64,000 nt of DNA. Source: Ophioderma brevispina. Its lineage: Eukaryota > Echinodermata > Ophiuroidea > Amphilepidida > Ophiodermatidae. The stretch lies in the NCBI GenBank assembly GCA_023653785.1, contig JAMKCH010057007.1:1-64000 (forward strand). Direction: 5' to 3'. The position numbers were made by a program, and so were the translations under genes. Shown here in pieces: positions 10,969 to 22,003 of this stretch (position 1 is its first letter; each line of letters starts with the position of its first letter). The notes under the pieces were generated by a model that saw nothing but the letters and a program-made list of their open reading frames with translations, was not told where the DNA came from and did no database searches.

Positions 10969-12639
10969 ATCATTAGTACATAACAAAGATTCTAGTATCA
11001 GTGTCTCCCTAAGTGCGAATATGAGGTATATAATTTATAATATATTAGGCAATCTAATACGGCCAAAGGGAAGAGGGGGGTCTGGGCGGGTGGTCATTAT
11101 CCTTGTGTTTTCGGTATGTAATGATGACGTGTCTTAGAAAATTAATTGGTTTAGCATAAAGGTAATTCCGCTCAACATTCCTTTGGGAAAGTGTTTAAAA
11201 ACCTCATAATGTTAACAAACAAACAAACAAACAAAAACCGCTGTTGGTTCGTGAAGCCCAATTAAATGAGATGCGATGGATAAAATGCAGTCTGTGAACG
11301 AACATCTTGAACATGAAACACTTGTATGAGTGAAATCTAGCTAGCTGATGTGAGTATATGTTGTTAGGATAATTGTAACAAAATTGGTGCTCAGGGTTCA
11401 TCGTTGTTCTCTGAAGGAAATCGGGAAGGAGGAGGTGGTAACGTTAAAGGAATAAATCATGTGCAATGTTCCAAGTTTTGCAAAGGTTGGGTTTCCATCC
11501 AAATCGGTTTTAGAAAGATGAATTAGAATTAGTAGAAATAGTTCACAACATGTTACACATTAGTGCATATATCTCAAAAAGGTCGAAATTGATTTATTGA
11601 TCGTCATTTTTACCACTGCCAAGCGTCAGTTAACTAACCTTTACAAATACTTGAAATCAAGTAAAACCATTTCATTATTATGGAATCTAAAGTTTTGTTC
11701 TCCAATTTGTTTTTGGGGGGGGGGGGTGGGAGACACACGTATAAATCGCAGAATGTCCCTTTGGATTTTAATTATCCATTCGAGCTCTTTCGGGAAATAA
11801 TCACATCCAATAACGAACGATATCCTTTACCAAATCCCTGAATGAAATTTGATGTATAAAGCCTTAGTACGGTTCTGTTAATAATTATGCAGGGGGTTGA
11901 CACCAGATGCAGAATTGCATACATTTTAATGCACTACGTGTTTTAAAGACCGCCATTATTGTTGTCCGAGTTGTAAACTAATTAGATTGCACAAAGTACG
12001 TATGGAATAAGAACTGCGAGTGCATCACTTATATACAAAATACGGCCAAATGTATACAGAAAATTTAAGTGTGTAATATCCTTCTTCGGATTTGATGCAA
12101 TCAAAAGAACCAATATGAAAAAATCAGACGAACAGGTCTTGCGTGGGAAGTTAACTTTGGCTGGGATGACTATTTACTTGTTATGGCTTAGATTCACAAA
12201 GATTTTAGGGAAGCATCCGAAAGAATCAAAACAGCACAAGAAGGCACTTTTGAATGGAGGGTGGTACGTTATTCTCTCTAGTTTTTAAGTGATAATCTTA
12301 ATAATACTTTCGAGTCAGTAAAATTTGGAATAATCCAAAATATGACATTTTTTTTTTTTGTGAAATTCTTGCATATAAAATACTTGGATTACCGATTGGT
12401 GCTTTTAAATTATACAGTATAGTATGGCATCGTAAACCATGAAACGTATTTTTATTTTTCAACAGTTGTGCACTAGCTGAAACCCGGTTGTTGACAGCAT
12501 TGAGGGACCGAGGTAAAAGAAAGAAAGAAAGTCATCAAAATATTTAAGATCATCTGGAAATAAATCCATGTCGTAGTAGTGAATTGTAATAACGATTGTT
12601 GTTGAAACAAATACGAAATCAAAAGTTAAATGAACCGCT
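10969..12639. other. Non-coding, nothing recognised
   Basis: AT-rich. Includes a G run at about 11717-11727 and short A/T homopolymers. No gene or repeat family could be supported. Confidence 0.4.
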
Positions 12640-12890
12640 ATAGGCAGTGGCCGTCCCGAGTGTAAGGGGCCTGCCTGCTCTTGAGGGGGAAAATTTCCCA
12701 GTCTTCGGAAATTTTCCCTATTAGGGGGTTCAGAAAGGCATTGTTCTCCCGGCCAGAGGGCTAAAAAACTGCTGATTTAGCAATGATTTTTGTCAAATTT
12801 TTTTCCCCGGCCAAATTCACGGGGGGGGGGGGCAACCTGCCCCCTGCCCTCCCCGCCCCCCCGTCCTGTTTTACCCCACTGCGTAAAAGT
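12640..12890. repeat. G/C homopolymer-rich repeat
   Basis: Begins with CAGTGGCCGTCCCGAG and carries long G and C runs around 12820-12870. The segments at 57690-57955 and 61560-61880 have the same character (CAGTGGCG-type edge and a G run). It is probably the edge of an interspersed element family. The open frames reading glycine/proline across it are by-products of the runs. Confidence 0.4.
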
Positions 12891-12999
12891 GCATTTAAAT
12901 GCAGCAAACAAAGTTGTTTTATAATGTTTTTCGTTCTTCTACGATATTCCGAAGTCACAAATGACAAGAAAATCTGCGGATCCACTATTTTCAATTTCA

Positions 13000-13450
13000 A
13001 CCTGACCGCACATGAACATGAAAATTACCTTTGCCTTTGGCAGTACCTTAGACACTGCCAGGCCATGAAGGTTCCCCAGTAAGAGTCCATATAGTTTTAA
13101 TTGCATCTGTAGTTGGACTGGGCCTGCCGTAGCTGGGGGGGCCAATTTTAAAGGGTTCACGGAAATTTTAACGTCCGGATGGACGCACGGAGAAAAACAC
13201 GGACCGGTATATCCCCCCAATGAACTTTGATCTTGGCAAGTGACCTTTAACACAGCCATAACATGAATGTTTTCTGCAGTCACCTATGACCCAAATCTGT
13301 TCGCAATTAGAAGCTATATACAACTGTTTATCAGCACATTTTGGCTTTACAATCACCTTTGAATTGACCTTGGCTATTGACCTTTAACAGCACTGCATCA
13401 TGACGGTTCATACGTTGCACTTGACTTCACGTTTGTTACCAAATTGTTCC
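13000..13450. repeat. Degenerate tandem repeat rich in TGACCTT half-sites
   Basis: Phrases of the form TTGACCTTGGC..TGACCTTTAACA..CATAACATGAAGGTT recur several times at uneven spacing (for example near 13010-13080, 13222-13270 and 13360-13415). They are decayed units of a tandem repeat. The TGACCT hexamer equals the reverse complement of a nuclear-receptor half-site, but there is no evidence of a regulatory role. Confidence 0.5.
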
Positions 13451-13452
13451 TT

Positions 13453-13563
13453 GAGTCCAATGCCCAAATTTATTGGTCGAGCCCTGAGTTGAAAAATATT
13501 GGGATAGACGAGTCGAGGCCTATTTTTTTCAACTCATGGCGATACCAATAATTTGGCCATTGA
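13453..13563. repeat. Palindromic interspersed repeat, copy 1
   Basis: An inverted pair around GAGTTGAAAAATATT / TTTTTCAACTC with flanking ATTTATTGGTCGAGCC-like blocks. Related palindromes occur at 17473-17640 and 62838-62995. Confidence 0.55.
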
Positions 13564-13739
13564 CGAAAAAAGTATGTAATTTTATACTGTGTGTTTTGAG
13601 GATCTGGTGTCCTATATTGGCTATACACAGTCATTTTAAAAGTAGGCACGAGGAACCATAAATATAGAAGTAAATGCTGGAACCTGCAGACACGAACTAG
13701 TAGATCACATGAAACAGCGCACAAACAACATTACAAATA

Positions 13740-13990
13740 TTGGCACACAAGAGTAAGACCAATATGAAATTTTATTGGCCCATTATGGCTTACAATATTG
13801 ACCAATATTATTTGCTCATGGGCCACGCTGGGCCCAAATTGGCATTTGACAATCTGGGCCTACCTGGCCAAATATTGTGATCATCATTGGACCAATATTG
13901 ATGCTTCATTGGCCCATATGGCATTGCCAAATTATGGGCCTAAAATTATTTTCTGCTGCAAATTAATTGGCATACTAATCCAATGATGTG
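13740..13990. repeat. Degenerate repeat rich in TTGGCCC / AATATTG
   Basis: Short motifs built from GGGCC, TTGGCC and CAATATTG recur in both orientations at irregular spacing. No gene. Confidence 0.5.
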
Positions 13991-14359
13991 AGCACAATTA
14001 GACACTACTTAATTAAAATGCATTCGACTACCAATATAAAGGACTGACCCCTCCCTCTTCCTACCGGGCAATTGTTTGCAGTACCTACTCTTTCAATAGG
14101 TGAGTGAAGGGGAAGTTATGCAAAAAATGTGGGAAACATGGGATAATTACCTTTTTTACTGACACATGTAATTCTATGGTGTAGTAATCTATGGTTGGGT
14201 TAAATATGGTTGTGTTACATGTTCTCTTAATAAATATCTTGACCATATTCAACCAAACGCATCATACAATTAGATGAGTGATGAAAAGTTGCATTTATCA
14301 CTCAGGAAAAATAGAATGTCAAAAAACAGAACATTTGCTGGAAAAAAAATGAGGAGGTC

Positions 14360-14715
14360 TTTTGAGACCACGCCACCATTCGACCAATGTTGAGTGCCAA
14401 GGAAACCCAATATCGCCAATATATGTCAACAAGATAAGGCAATGCTTATTGCCAATGGAGAACCAAATTGGCCGATCCGGTCGACAGCTAATGCCAATGC
14501 CTATTTGCAAATGGGAAACGCCCTATGGCTCGATATTGGTCGACATGCTAAAGCCAATTGATACAGTGCCAATGGGAAACCCCTATTGGCTCGATATTGG
14601 CGACAAGCTAATGACAATGCTAATATTGACCAATGGGAACCCATATTGGCTCGATATGGTAGACAAGCTAATGCCAATGCCAGTAAGCCAAGGGAAACCA
14701 ATATTGGGCCAATAT
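14360..14715 (+). repeat. Tandem repeat, units with GCCAATGGGAAACCC
   Basis: About four to five decayed units of about 60 bp share CCAATGGGAA, GGCTCGATATTGG and GACAAGCTAATG(C)CAATGC. The long open frame starting at 14362 simply reads through these repeats and the next minisatellite. Confidence 0.75.
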
Positions 14716-15667
14716 ATGTATGTTGTCGGAGTGGGAACCGCCCCGAACCGCGAAACAATTAACCACCCAGCAAAAGGGAAACACCACACACTGGGAAACC
14801 CCAAGGACATGGAAACAAACAAAGCATGGAACCCACACACTTGGAATCACCAAGCAATGGAGTTTACCAAACAATGGGACCACCCAGACATGGAACCACC
14901 AACAACTGGGAGAGCCAAACACTTGAAACCACCCAAAACATACAACTTATAAAACACCAGGAAACACCAGACATGGGAACACCTAACGCAAACCACCTAC
15001 CAGGGAACCACCAAACACCAGGAACCACAAAAGGCATGTAACCCCCAGACATCTGGAAAAAAGACACTGAAAAAACAGGAACAACCAAAAACTGGGACCA
15101 CAAATTGGACCTGCCAAAAGGCATGGAAACCAACAAACACTGCGGAACCACCCAGATTGGAAGCACTAAACACAGAAAATCACCCAAGAAGGAACCCCAA
15201 ACATTGCATGAACCACCTAAGGCGGGGTAACCCAAAAGTATGGAAACACCACACACTTGGAATCACCAAGAACGGGTACCAAAACAATGGGAACCACCCC
15301 AGGACATGCAACCCAACCACTGGAACAGCAAATACTTGCCAAACCACCAAAAATGCAACTATTAAACACCCGGGAACCACCAAGGACATGGAAACACCTA
15401 AACGCATGGAACCACATAACACTGGGACCCACCAAACACCAGGAACCACAAAAGGCATGTAACCATCCAGGCATTGGAACAACAGACACCGAAGAACAGG
15501 AACAACCAAACACTGGGAACCACCAAACACTGGGAACTGCTCAAAGCATGGAACCACCAAACACTGGGAACTGCCCAAAGCATGGAACCACCAAACACAG
15601 GGAACCACGCAGATATGGAAGCACTAAACACAGGAAATCACCCAAAGAATGGAACCCCAAAAATGAG
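14716..15667 (+). repeat. 17-bp unit minisatellite (AAACACTGGGAACCACC)
   Basis: About 950 bp of a degenerate 17-bp unit, AAACACTGGGAACCACC, often paired into 34-bp dimers (alternate units read CAAAGCATGGAACCACC). A higher-order duplication of about 420-460 bp is visible: 15000-15170 resembles 15415-15500, and 15157-15200 resembles 15615-15660. The top strand is strongly A/C/G-biased and poor in T. Because 17 is not a multiple of 3, every frame cycles through the unit. That explains the many overlapping open frames on both strands here. Confidence 0.9.
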
Positions 15668-15719
15668 AATCACTGAACACTGAAACAATGAAATTTCTTC
15701 AGTTTGCTCGCATATTAAT

Positions 15720-16690
15720 CAGGGTTCGGAAACTTCCGGAAGAAACCTATTTCTTCCGGAAGAATGGAAGAAACTGCAAAAAGGGGTTTCTTCCAGTTTC
15801 TTCCGGAAGAAACTGGAAGAAATTGGAAGAAACTGGAAGAAATAAAGAAATGTATTAACAAACTAAATTACACCATATTCATCTGCTTTGCACTTCAAAT
15901 CATCAAGGCTACTTTGGTTACTTTACAGACAATCTGGTTTTTTTTTCAAAATTAATTTACAAGTTTATAGCATGTTAGTATACCTTGCAAGTATATTTGT
16001 TCACAATTTTGTTTTGTCTGGTAATCAAATTATACAGATGATACGGTAATTGTAACCCATTTTCCAATTTTTTCCATGTGCACATTTATACTATCACAGT
16101 TGTAATTGTAGATGCAAACAATGAAAAAGCTTTTAAAATTTGTATGGCCAATTTGTTAATTTTTGAAACACAAATCATAAAAGTAGGAACCATTATTGTT
16201 CTTTTGTTTTAAATGTTGTGTGTAATACATATCTAACTTTGTATTGCTTAGTGGGGAGAACCTGGGTTAGGGAGACTATAACATTTGTTTAAAGAAATTG
16301 AAGATGTTCAAGTCTTTACAAGGAGTCTCTACTTGGCCTTGCTGGTGTGAAAAGTGTAATCAGTTTCTTCCAGTAATTTGTTATATTTAGGCCTTTGTTC
16401 ATCAATGTACGTTTAATTATGCAATTGCATGGGGTAGGTGGGGGGGGGGGGGGGGGGGGGGGGGGGTCCTGAATGGTTATTTTAAATTATTTCACTACAT
16501 TTCATTCACTGTATAATATAAAACCAAAAGTGCAAGTCATTGGCTTTAAAATAGAATTTTTTTAAATGACTTTTTTAGTTTCTTCCGCTTTCAGTGGAAG
16601 AAACTGGAAGAAACCCGTTTCTTCCAAGTGGAAAAAACCGCGGAAAAAACGCGGTTTTTTTCCACCTGTGGAAGAAACTGGCGAACCCTG
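15720..16690. mobile_element. hAT-type non-autonomous DNA transposon
   Basis: The ends are inverted CAGGGTTCG / CGAACCCTG, flanked by a perfect 8-bp target duplication ATATTAAT (15712-15719 and 16691-16698). An 8-bp duplication with short CAG-type ends is the hallmark of the hAT superfamily. Just inside both ends are clusters of GAAGAAACTG / TTTCTTCCAG repeats, as expected for subterminal transposase-binding sites. The interior is AT-rich with a 27-G run and no transposase frame, so the element is non-autonomous. Confidence 0.85.
16440..16466 (+). repeat. Poly-G run (27 G)
   Basis: An uninterrupted G homopolymer inside the hAT-like element. It could form a G-quadruplex, and its true length is uncertain because such runs are error-prone. 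Confidence 0.9.
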
Positions 16691-17122
16691 ATATTAATGC
16701 AATTTGCCCGCATATGAATGATTACACATAAAAATAAAACGCTAAAACAGACAGTGGCTAAAGACATACCAGTAATTTGTAGGCTAACTTTTGTTGCCGT
16801 AAACAAATGTGCCGGGTGAATATTATAGACTCGTACTCATTGACATTAAAACGAAAAAGGTTACAGACCGGTCAACATGTTGGATGCCGTGGGAATCAAC
16901 CCCAGCGTATGTTTTCATGTGTTTAACGCCATTTCCGTCGTCTGCTGAATAAAATGACTCCTGATTTATTTTATTATACAATCGTTCTATTTAGGTCGCT
17001 GATTTGAGCTTCGTTTGAGGTGAGAGCTAATGTATATAAAAGCTTTACAACCATGCAAAAATATAATTTTTTTAAAATCTTGAGGGCGCACTATTTTTCA
17101 ACTGTGCCAGTGCCTCTTTAAA

Positions 17123-17472
17123 CTGTAGCAATCAATCAGCAAATGCATGAATAAGGATATACTCTCATCACCAGGATGCACAGTCCTAATCTCCAGTGGG
17201 AGCTGAATTGCAACATAGGGATGGGATTGGAGTCCGAAGTGGTGAAAAAATGGGCACCCAGTTTTTTTACTGGCATTTGATGATTCAAAATCTCATTTTA
17301 TTGGGTCTATACCATGTATTTAGTAATATAGGACGGAAGATTCGCAAAACATAATGGTTGCAATTGGACTTGAACTATGCTTTCAGTAACAAATTGGAAA
17401 AAAAAAAAACTTACTAGGCTAACAGAAACATTTGGAGTTCAATTATTCATCAGGAGCTTTCCACAGTGTACC
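17123..17472. other. Non-coding, nothing recognised
   Basis: AT-rich linker between repeats. No exon or RNA signal was seen. Confidence 0.4.
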
Positions 17473-17640
17473 TAAGGCCCAAGTTTGGTATAAAATTGGA
17501 TTGATTGAGCCCATATTTATTGGAAGAGCTATGAGTTTTTGAAATATTTTAAAAAGTCATAGCGAGACCAATAAATATTGGGCGTAATCATCCAATTTTA
17601 TCATGTTTTTGAACCAATATTTTCCCATATTTGGATTAAT
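17473..17640. repeat. Palindromic interspersed repeat, copy 2
   Basis: Inverted arms GCCCATATTTATTGG..GAGCTATGA and TCATAGCGAGACC..AATATTGGGCG. Related to 13453-13563 and 62838-62995. Confidence 0.65.
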
Positions 17641-17784
17641 CAAAATATAATAATGGTTGCAATTGGAGTTGAACGTTGTCTGCAGTAGCATTTTGAAAAG
17701 GGTTAACCGGAGTTCATCATTAACCGAAACGTTAACTGACGCGTTGACATACAGAATTTGGTATGTGTTTTCGCGAACATTATA

Positions 17785-18144
17785 GTAATAATAATATAAT
17801 TAAAACCAGTTTTTAAATAGCGCTTAAATCCCCATAAACCGGCTCAAAGCGCGGTTGACAATTATTATTATTACGCCACCTTCAAGAAATCGTCACAATC
17901 ATTTCCCTTCATCTTGGTGGCTGCTCAAAGACATGCCTTACAAGCGCACAAGCCTACCAGCACTTAGATGGTAATGTTCCCCATAACTCCCCAGATTTCG
18001 CTTGGGTTGACGAGGCAATTGAGATTAAGTATCTTGCCCGGGGACACAAACACGTTGACCACAGTGGGGCTCACACTCACAATTGTAACGGTCTAATGAT
18101 CAAGAGTCCTGCACTTTTCCACTGGACCACACGTGCTCTCTGCA
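17785..18144 (-). mobile_element. tRNA-derived SINE with LINE-like 3' tail
   Basis: Read on the minus strand from 18144, there is an A-box-like TGGTCCAGTGG (18119-18129), a degraded B-box region, and then a body with GCAAGATACTTAATCTCAAT. Near 17870-17805 comes a tail reading GCGCTTTGAGCC..AAGCGCTATTTAAA, ending in TAATAATAAT-type repeats at 17785-17800. The CTTTGAG..GCGCTAT tail recurs near 49280-49345. Shared SINE and LINE tails are how SINEs recruit reverse transcriptase. Compared with 2486-2612 this is the longer copy. Confidence 0.75.
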
Positions 18145-18433
18145 CATTCGTTGAGGCGACACAAAAATAGACTCGGGGATAATTATACAATGTTGAAAAC
18201 TGGTTGTTGTATGACGCAAAAAGATCAGTGCGAAGAATTTACATCTCCATTTAAGGTCCTTGTTAGATTGGTAAAACCGAGAACACACTTCATGTCTGGG
18301 AATAGGTAAGACGCAAAGAAAGGTGCTTACTTATAAAATTTCAAATACCCAAACGTATATAGGTGTGTATTTTCAAATAATTAAAATGTTTTGCCCGGGT
18401 GTTTTGCAAGTAGTTTATATCGTTTTACTACAG

Positions 18434-18626
18434 TGGCGCAGGAAAGACATCGTTGATGAATATTTTGACGCAGCGCAACCTCGATGGTCTTGATATCCAA
18501 GGCAACGTGATGCTTAATGGTGTCCCTGTCAGCAAGATCAGCTCCTACAGTAAGATGGTTGGGTTCGTCCAGCAGCATGACCTACTACCTGGAGCCTTGA
18601 CCGTTAGAGAACACCTCAACTTTACG
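18434..18626 (+). CDS. ABCG half-transporter exon: Walker A to Q-loop
   Basis: Exon of an ABC transporter subfamily G (White-like) gene, whose ATPase domain powers transport of pigments, sterols or other lipophilic compounds. It starts after a CAG acceptor (18431-18433). The first T completes the serine codon of Walker A, followed by GAGKTSLMNILTQRNLDG. The Q-loop reads GFVQQHDLLPGALTVREHL. It ends in NFT before the donor GTAAGA, in phase 0. Length and motif order match the ABCG family, in which the ATPase precedes the membrane domain. The frame is intact over 64 codons. The upstream exon that should carry the first part of Walker A and the N-terminus was not found, nor was the next exon with the ABC signature. 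Which ABCG paralogue this is cannot be told. Confidence 0.88.
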
Positions 18627-18670
18627 GTAAGACGACCAGAATAAGTGTATTGCGTATTACTTATTGATTG

Positions 18671-19698
18671 TGTTATATTACCCTCAAAATTTTGATTAAA
18701 ATATTATTTTCTCAATTTTATTTGAGAAAAGATTTCTCACGGGAAAAGTACTTTGTTTATGTTGAAAGGGGAATAGGGAATTCCCCTAGAGTTGTTTGTG
18801 CAAAATGCACCTGTTAGATAGATTGCACAATAAGGGAAATGGGGAATTCCCCAAGATGTAAACTTAGTAACTGAGTCAACTTGTTTATGCTTTAAGATCA
18901 AAACATTGCATGATCTGGGGGATTCCCCCATAAAGTTATATATGGGAAGTGATGTAATTCAGATGATATAATTTATGTGAATTCCAATTGCTCAGCTAGT
19001 GCAAGGTTATGTTTATGCATGATGCTGTGGTAATGTCTATTTTATTTTAAGACTTGGGAACTTTGTGAAGTCAATATATAATGGAGATTTGAGTAAGGAC
19101 TCTCTGACAGCATCCACTAGTAACAAGTAGCTAGAAGTCATAGCTAGTTTTATAATTCCATGTGAGCAGAGTCGCTGTAATTATTCTACTGTCGTCTTTG
19201 AAGCCAAAAGTGCTGGGAATCAAAATAGGATTCCAAATTGTGGACAGATAGAAATCGTGGTGATTATCTTGGACTGATATACTGTGGAATATTAGTGTCG
19301 TCGAGGGACTTTCTTAACCTTGTCGTCTTGAACTGCTGGACAAAATTACCTTCAGGACTGAGAAGATTCCCATGGAATACATTACTTGAAGATTTTCAAG
19401 CGTGACTTTGCATACTGTCATTTTGGAGTCTTCGCTGTGAGGACATATCAACGTTGAACTGCAACGCTACTTTTAGTTGGAGACATAAATGAACTCCGAG
19501 TAAGATTAGAATTGATAAGTGTAATTTTGAATTGTATAGATAATTGTGCTTTGGACATACCAAATTCTTGATCCAATCTGATTACAATCATTAAATCTGT
19601 TTGTGTTATATAAAATTCAGATCACTTGTGCACAAGGCTCGTTTATTTGTGTTTGAAAGGTATTTCTGACCTTAGACGTCCACGAGACATCATAACAC
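18671..19698 (+). repeat. LTR-like unit 1
   Basis: Starts TGTTATA and ends ATAACA, the TG..CA inverted pattern of retroelement LTRs. It is homologous to the next unit (19702-20507) along its length: a GAGAAAAGATT block, AATTCCCCTAG, a TATATAA-type box region near 19072, CTTTGAAGC, and the end block GCACAAGGCTCGTTTATTTG. The two units are diverged and have no gag/pol between them. They may be two old solo LTRs or a dimeric repeat. Both lie in the intron after the Walker A exon. Confidence 0.55.
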
Positions 19699-19701
19699 TT
19701 G

Positions 19702-20507
19702 TTATAGTATCTCTTGTAACAATGAGAAAAGATTCCTAGCTGCATGGACGGTAACTTGTTTTTATTATGCAAGAGATGAATGAAATTCCCCTAGCGCTAT
19801 ACTGATCATGCAAAATCTGTTTTCACTTGCTCAGAGGCATTTCTAGAAAAGCTACTATAAATGCCTTAGGATTTTCCAGGTCTGATGCAATAGATTGCAA
19901 CACTGGGAAAATACAGAATGATGTCATTAGTGTGAGATTCAATTGGACAATGTTAGGCTATGTTAATGCATGTTGCTGCTGTAATATCTATTTTAGATTT
20001 TGGTAACCTGCTTCGAGTATATAAGGTCATTGGGAGTTTAAGGATTTGGCCAGTAGTTTGATCTTCAGAATTGATGGATCATTGCAGCATTATTACCAGG
20101 ATTATTTTCATACCACATGAGCTTAAAAACTATTTTGTCTGCTGTCATCTTTGAAGCAAAAAGAGCTTCAATTTTGGATAATAGAGGGTTCCAGTTTGTT
20201 ATTCCTAAAGTAACACTTGCGATAGACATACTTTGGTGGAAACCTTGGATTGGAGATTGGTATACTGCAGAAGATCAAAGTGAACATTTTAAGTAAGATT
20301 GTAAAATCTTAGGAATATTTTCTGTGTATTGGTCCGTGGATCCATCGTTTTGTAATTGTTTTGGCCATTCCAATGAACCAATCATTTTATAATCAACCAA
20401 AATAAATCAATCTGTTTTATATCAAATCAGACTCATTTAGGGCACAAGGCTCATTTGTTTGTGTTTAAAGGTATTTAGCACCTTGCCATCCGTGTGATAC
20501 CCTAACA
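19702..20507 (+). repeat. LTR-like unit 2
   Basis: A diverged copy of 18671-19698, beginning TGTTATAG and ending CCTAACA. It carries a clear TATA-like GAGTATATAAGGTC near 20016, an AATAAA at about 20400, and GGCACAAGGCTCATTTGTTTG near the end. These occupy the order expected for U3 promoter, polyadenylation signal and U5. No clear target-site duplication was found. Confidence 0.55.
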
Positions 20508-20514
20508 CCTAATT

Positions 20515-21060
20515 TATGAATATCGCTCAGTGTATCTTGATCACACACTATCGTTGGCTTGCAATTGCAACCGCCAATACGTAATATCATGCGCGGGCTC
20601 GAAACTACTTCAGAACACGCTGGGTCAATTGACCATGATCATGAGATTCGAGCCAACTAACTCAACGCGTCATGCTCTACGGAATAAAGCGCAACAACAC
20701 GTAACAATGATAGATACCCAGATTACTTCCGTACACTAAAGCAGTACTCGAACACCAATGGTGATTGGCTAAAACCTCGATCCGCGGGATGAACCCAATT
20801 TCTGTCCGGAGTTTTGGCCAACCATACCCGTTCACAAAACCCCTGTAACCCGGAGCTATACTCCATTTCCCTATCTCCGTGCAGTGACGTCAGCGCGAGA
20901 TCTGATGGTCGCACCAGTAAACCGAGTGCGCGCTGCTTAAAACGACGGCTTTTTACAACTCGCATAACAAAGACGGGATTTTCTAACCGCGTGTGTAAAA
21001 GCTGTGTCAAGGGTATGACATCACTGATAAGAGATAGAGAAGGGACTTAATAGCGACTTT
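20515..21060. repeat. GC-richer dispersed segment with CRE-like palindrome
   Basis: Positions 20845-20965 match the reverse complement of 41335-41450, sharing TCTCGCGCTGACGTCA and GGTAGGGAAA-like blocks around a TGACGTCA palindrome. The segment is richer in CpG than its surroundings. Open frames on both strands (about 69 and 95 codons) cross it without a recognisable domain. It is interpreted as dispersed repeat, possibly a promoter-containing end of a mobile element. Confidence 0.5.
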
Positions 21061-22003
21061 GTAACACACTCCAGTACAAAGGGTTGAGTGATTAAATCTG
21101 TAGACGGTCTGAGAGGGGCCCTGGAGCATGCTTCTTAAAGTGATTTCTGCAAGATGCCTTATAAGGAGGGGTCTAGACAAAGCTTTGGGGTCAAAATTGT
21201 AAATTTATCAATTCGTGTTGAAAAGTATACGATGTTTTTTTGTCTAATAAAATACAAAAAAGAGGACAGTTTTTAAAGAGACAAAAGTCCCATTGTTTTG
21301 ACTATGGACTGAAACTGGTAACTTAGCATTTAAGACTCAGTCCAACTAACAATTTACGGATGAAAATATTCCTATCATTTGATTTGTGGATACCTCATCA
21401 CCATGACATACGTATTCCGACTATTCCCGCTATTTCATGGCGGGAAAATTGCTATAAACAAGGTGACTATTTCCCTGTGATGACGCCACGCCGGTGATAT
21501 ATTTTTTAATCAACTTTTTCTCTGATCGCATATGCACAGCTGGCAACTCTTCGGCAGTATATCGTCTGTTTTTTTTTAGAATGGTTAATCACTATTCTGG
21601 AGAAGAATAGTTTTATACGTTCATAATACAATTTGACTGCACTATATTTGTTAAATGGTGCGAAATACTCCACTCGGTGACTGGAGAACCGCGGGCCTAT
21701 TATTTTCCGGTATCGGGAAAATAGTAGGCTCGCGTCCAGTCAGCAATCAGGAAAGTATTCGCTCCATCGTTTCCCTCATGAGAATTCCTTATCTTATTCA
21801 GTAATTAGTAAGTGTATGAATTATATTCAGACATCTCTTCTCTATAGCGGGTCAATGACGAAAAATCCACTTACCACAAAGTAGTGAGATCATTCCAAAC
21901 GGTAGGAGCTGAAAAACTTAAGGGGACTGTAGTGAAAGAGTGTGCGGTACCGGATAAAATTGTGATTTTTTGCACACAAGTACTTAAGGCATTGATAATC
22001 CAT
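21061..22003. other. Non-coding; partial relative of the foldback arm
   Basis: 21185-21260 carries GTGTTGAAAAGTATACGATG and nearby blocks resembling the arm of the foldback that follows. The rest shows nothing recognisable. Confidence 0.4.

Larger units (their letters stand above)
15668..17122 (+). mobile_element. MITE family 1, copy F, interrupted by a hAT-like element
   Basis: The left piece (15668-15719, with ATGAAATTTCTTCAGTTTGC) and right piece (16699-17122, with GTAATTTGTAGGCTAAC to GTGCCAGTGCCTCTTTAA) are the two parts of the same roughly 530-bp MITE seen intact at 46445-46969. The 971-bp element at 15720-16690 lies between them. Family ends are TTAAAGNGNCACTGGCACAT. No protein is encoded. 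Confidence 0.75.

Noticed and set aside
14362..15683. Long overlapping open frames (up to 196 codons) on both strands
   Set aside because: They arise from the 17-bp and ~60-bp tandem repeats. All phases are open, and the translated words are periodic without any domain.
20723..21010. 95-codon minus-strand frame in CpG-rich DNA
   Set aside because: Part of the dispersed CRE-containing repeat also found at 41335-41450. No domain was seen and the frame is not conserved.
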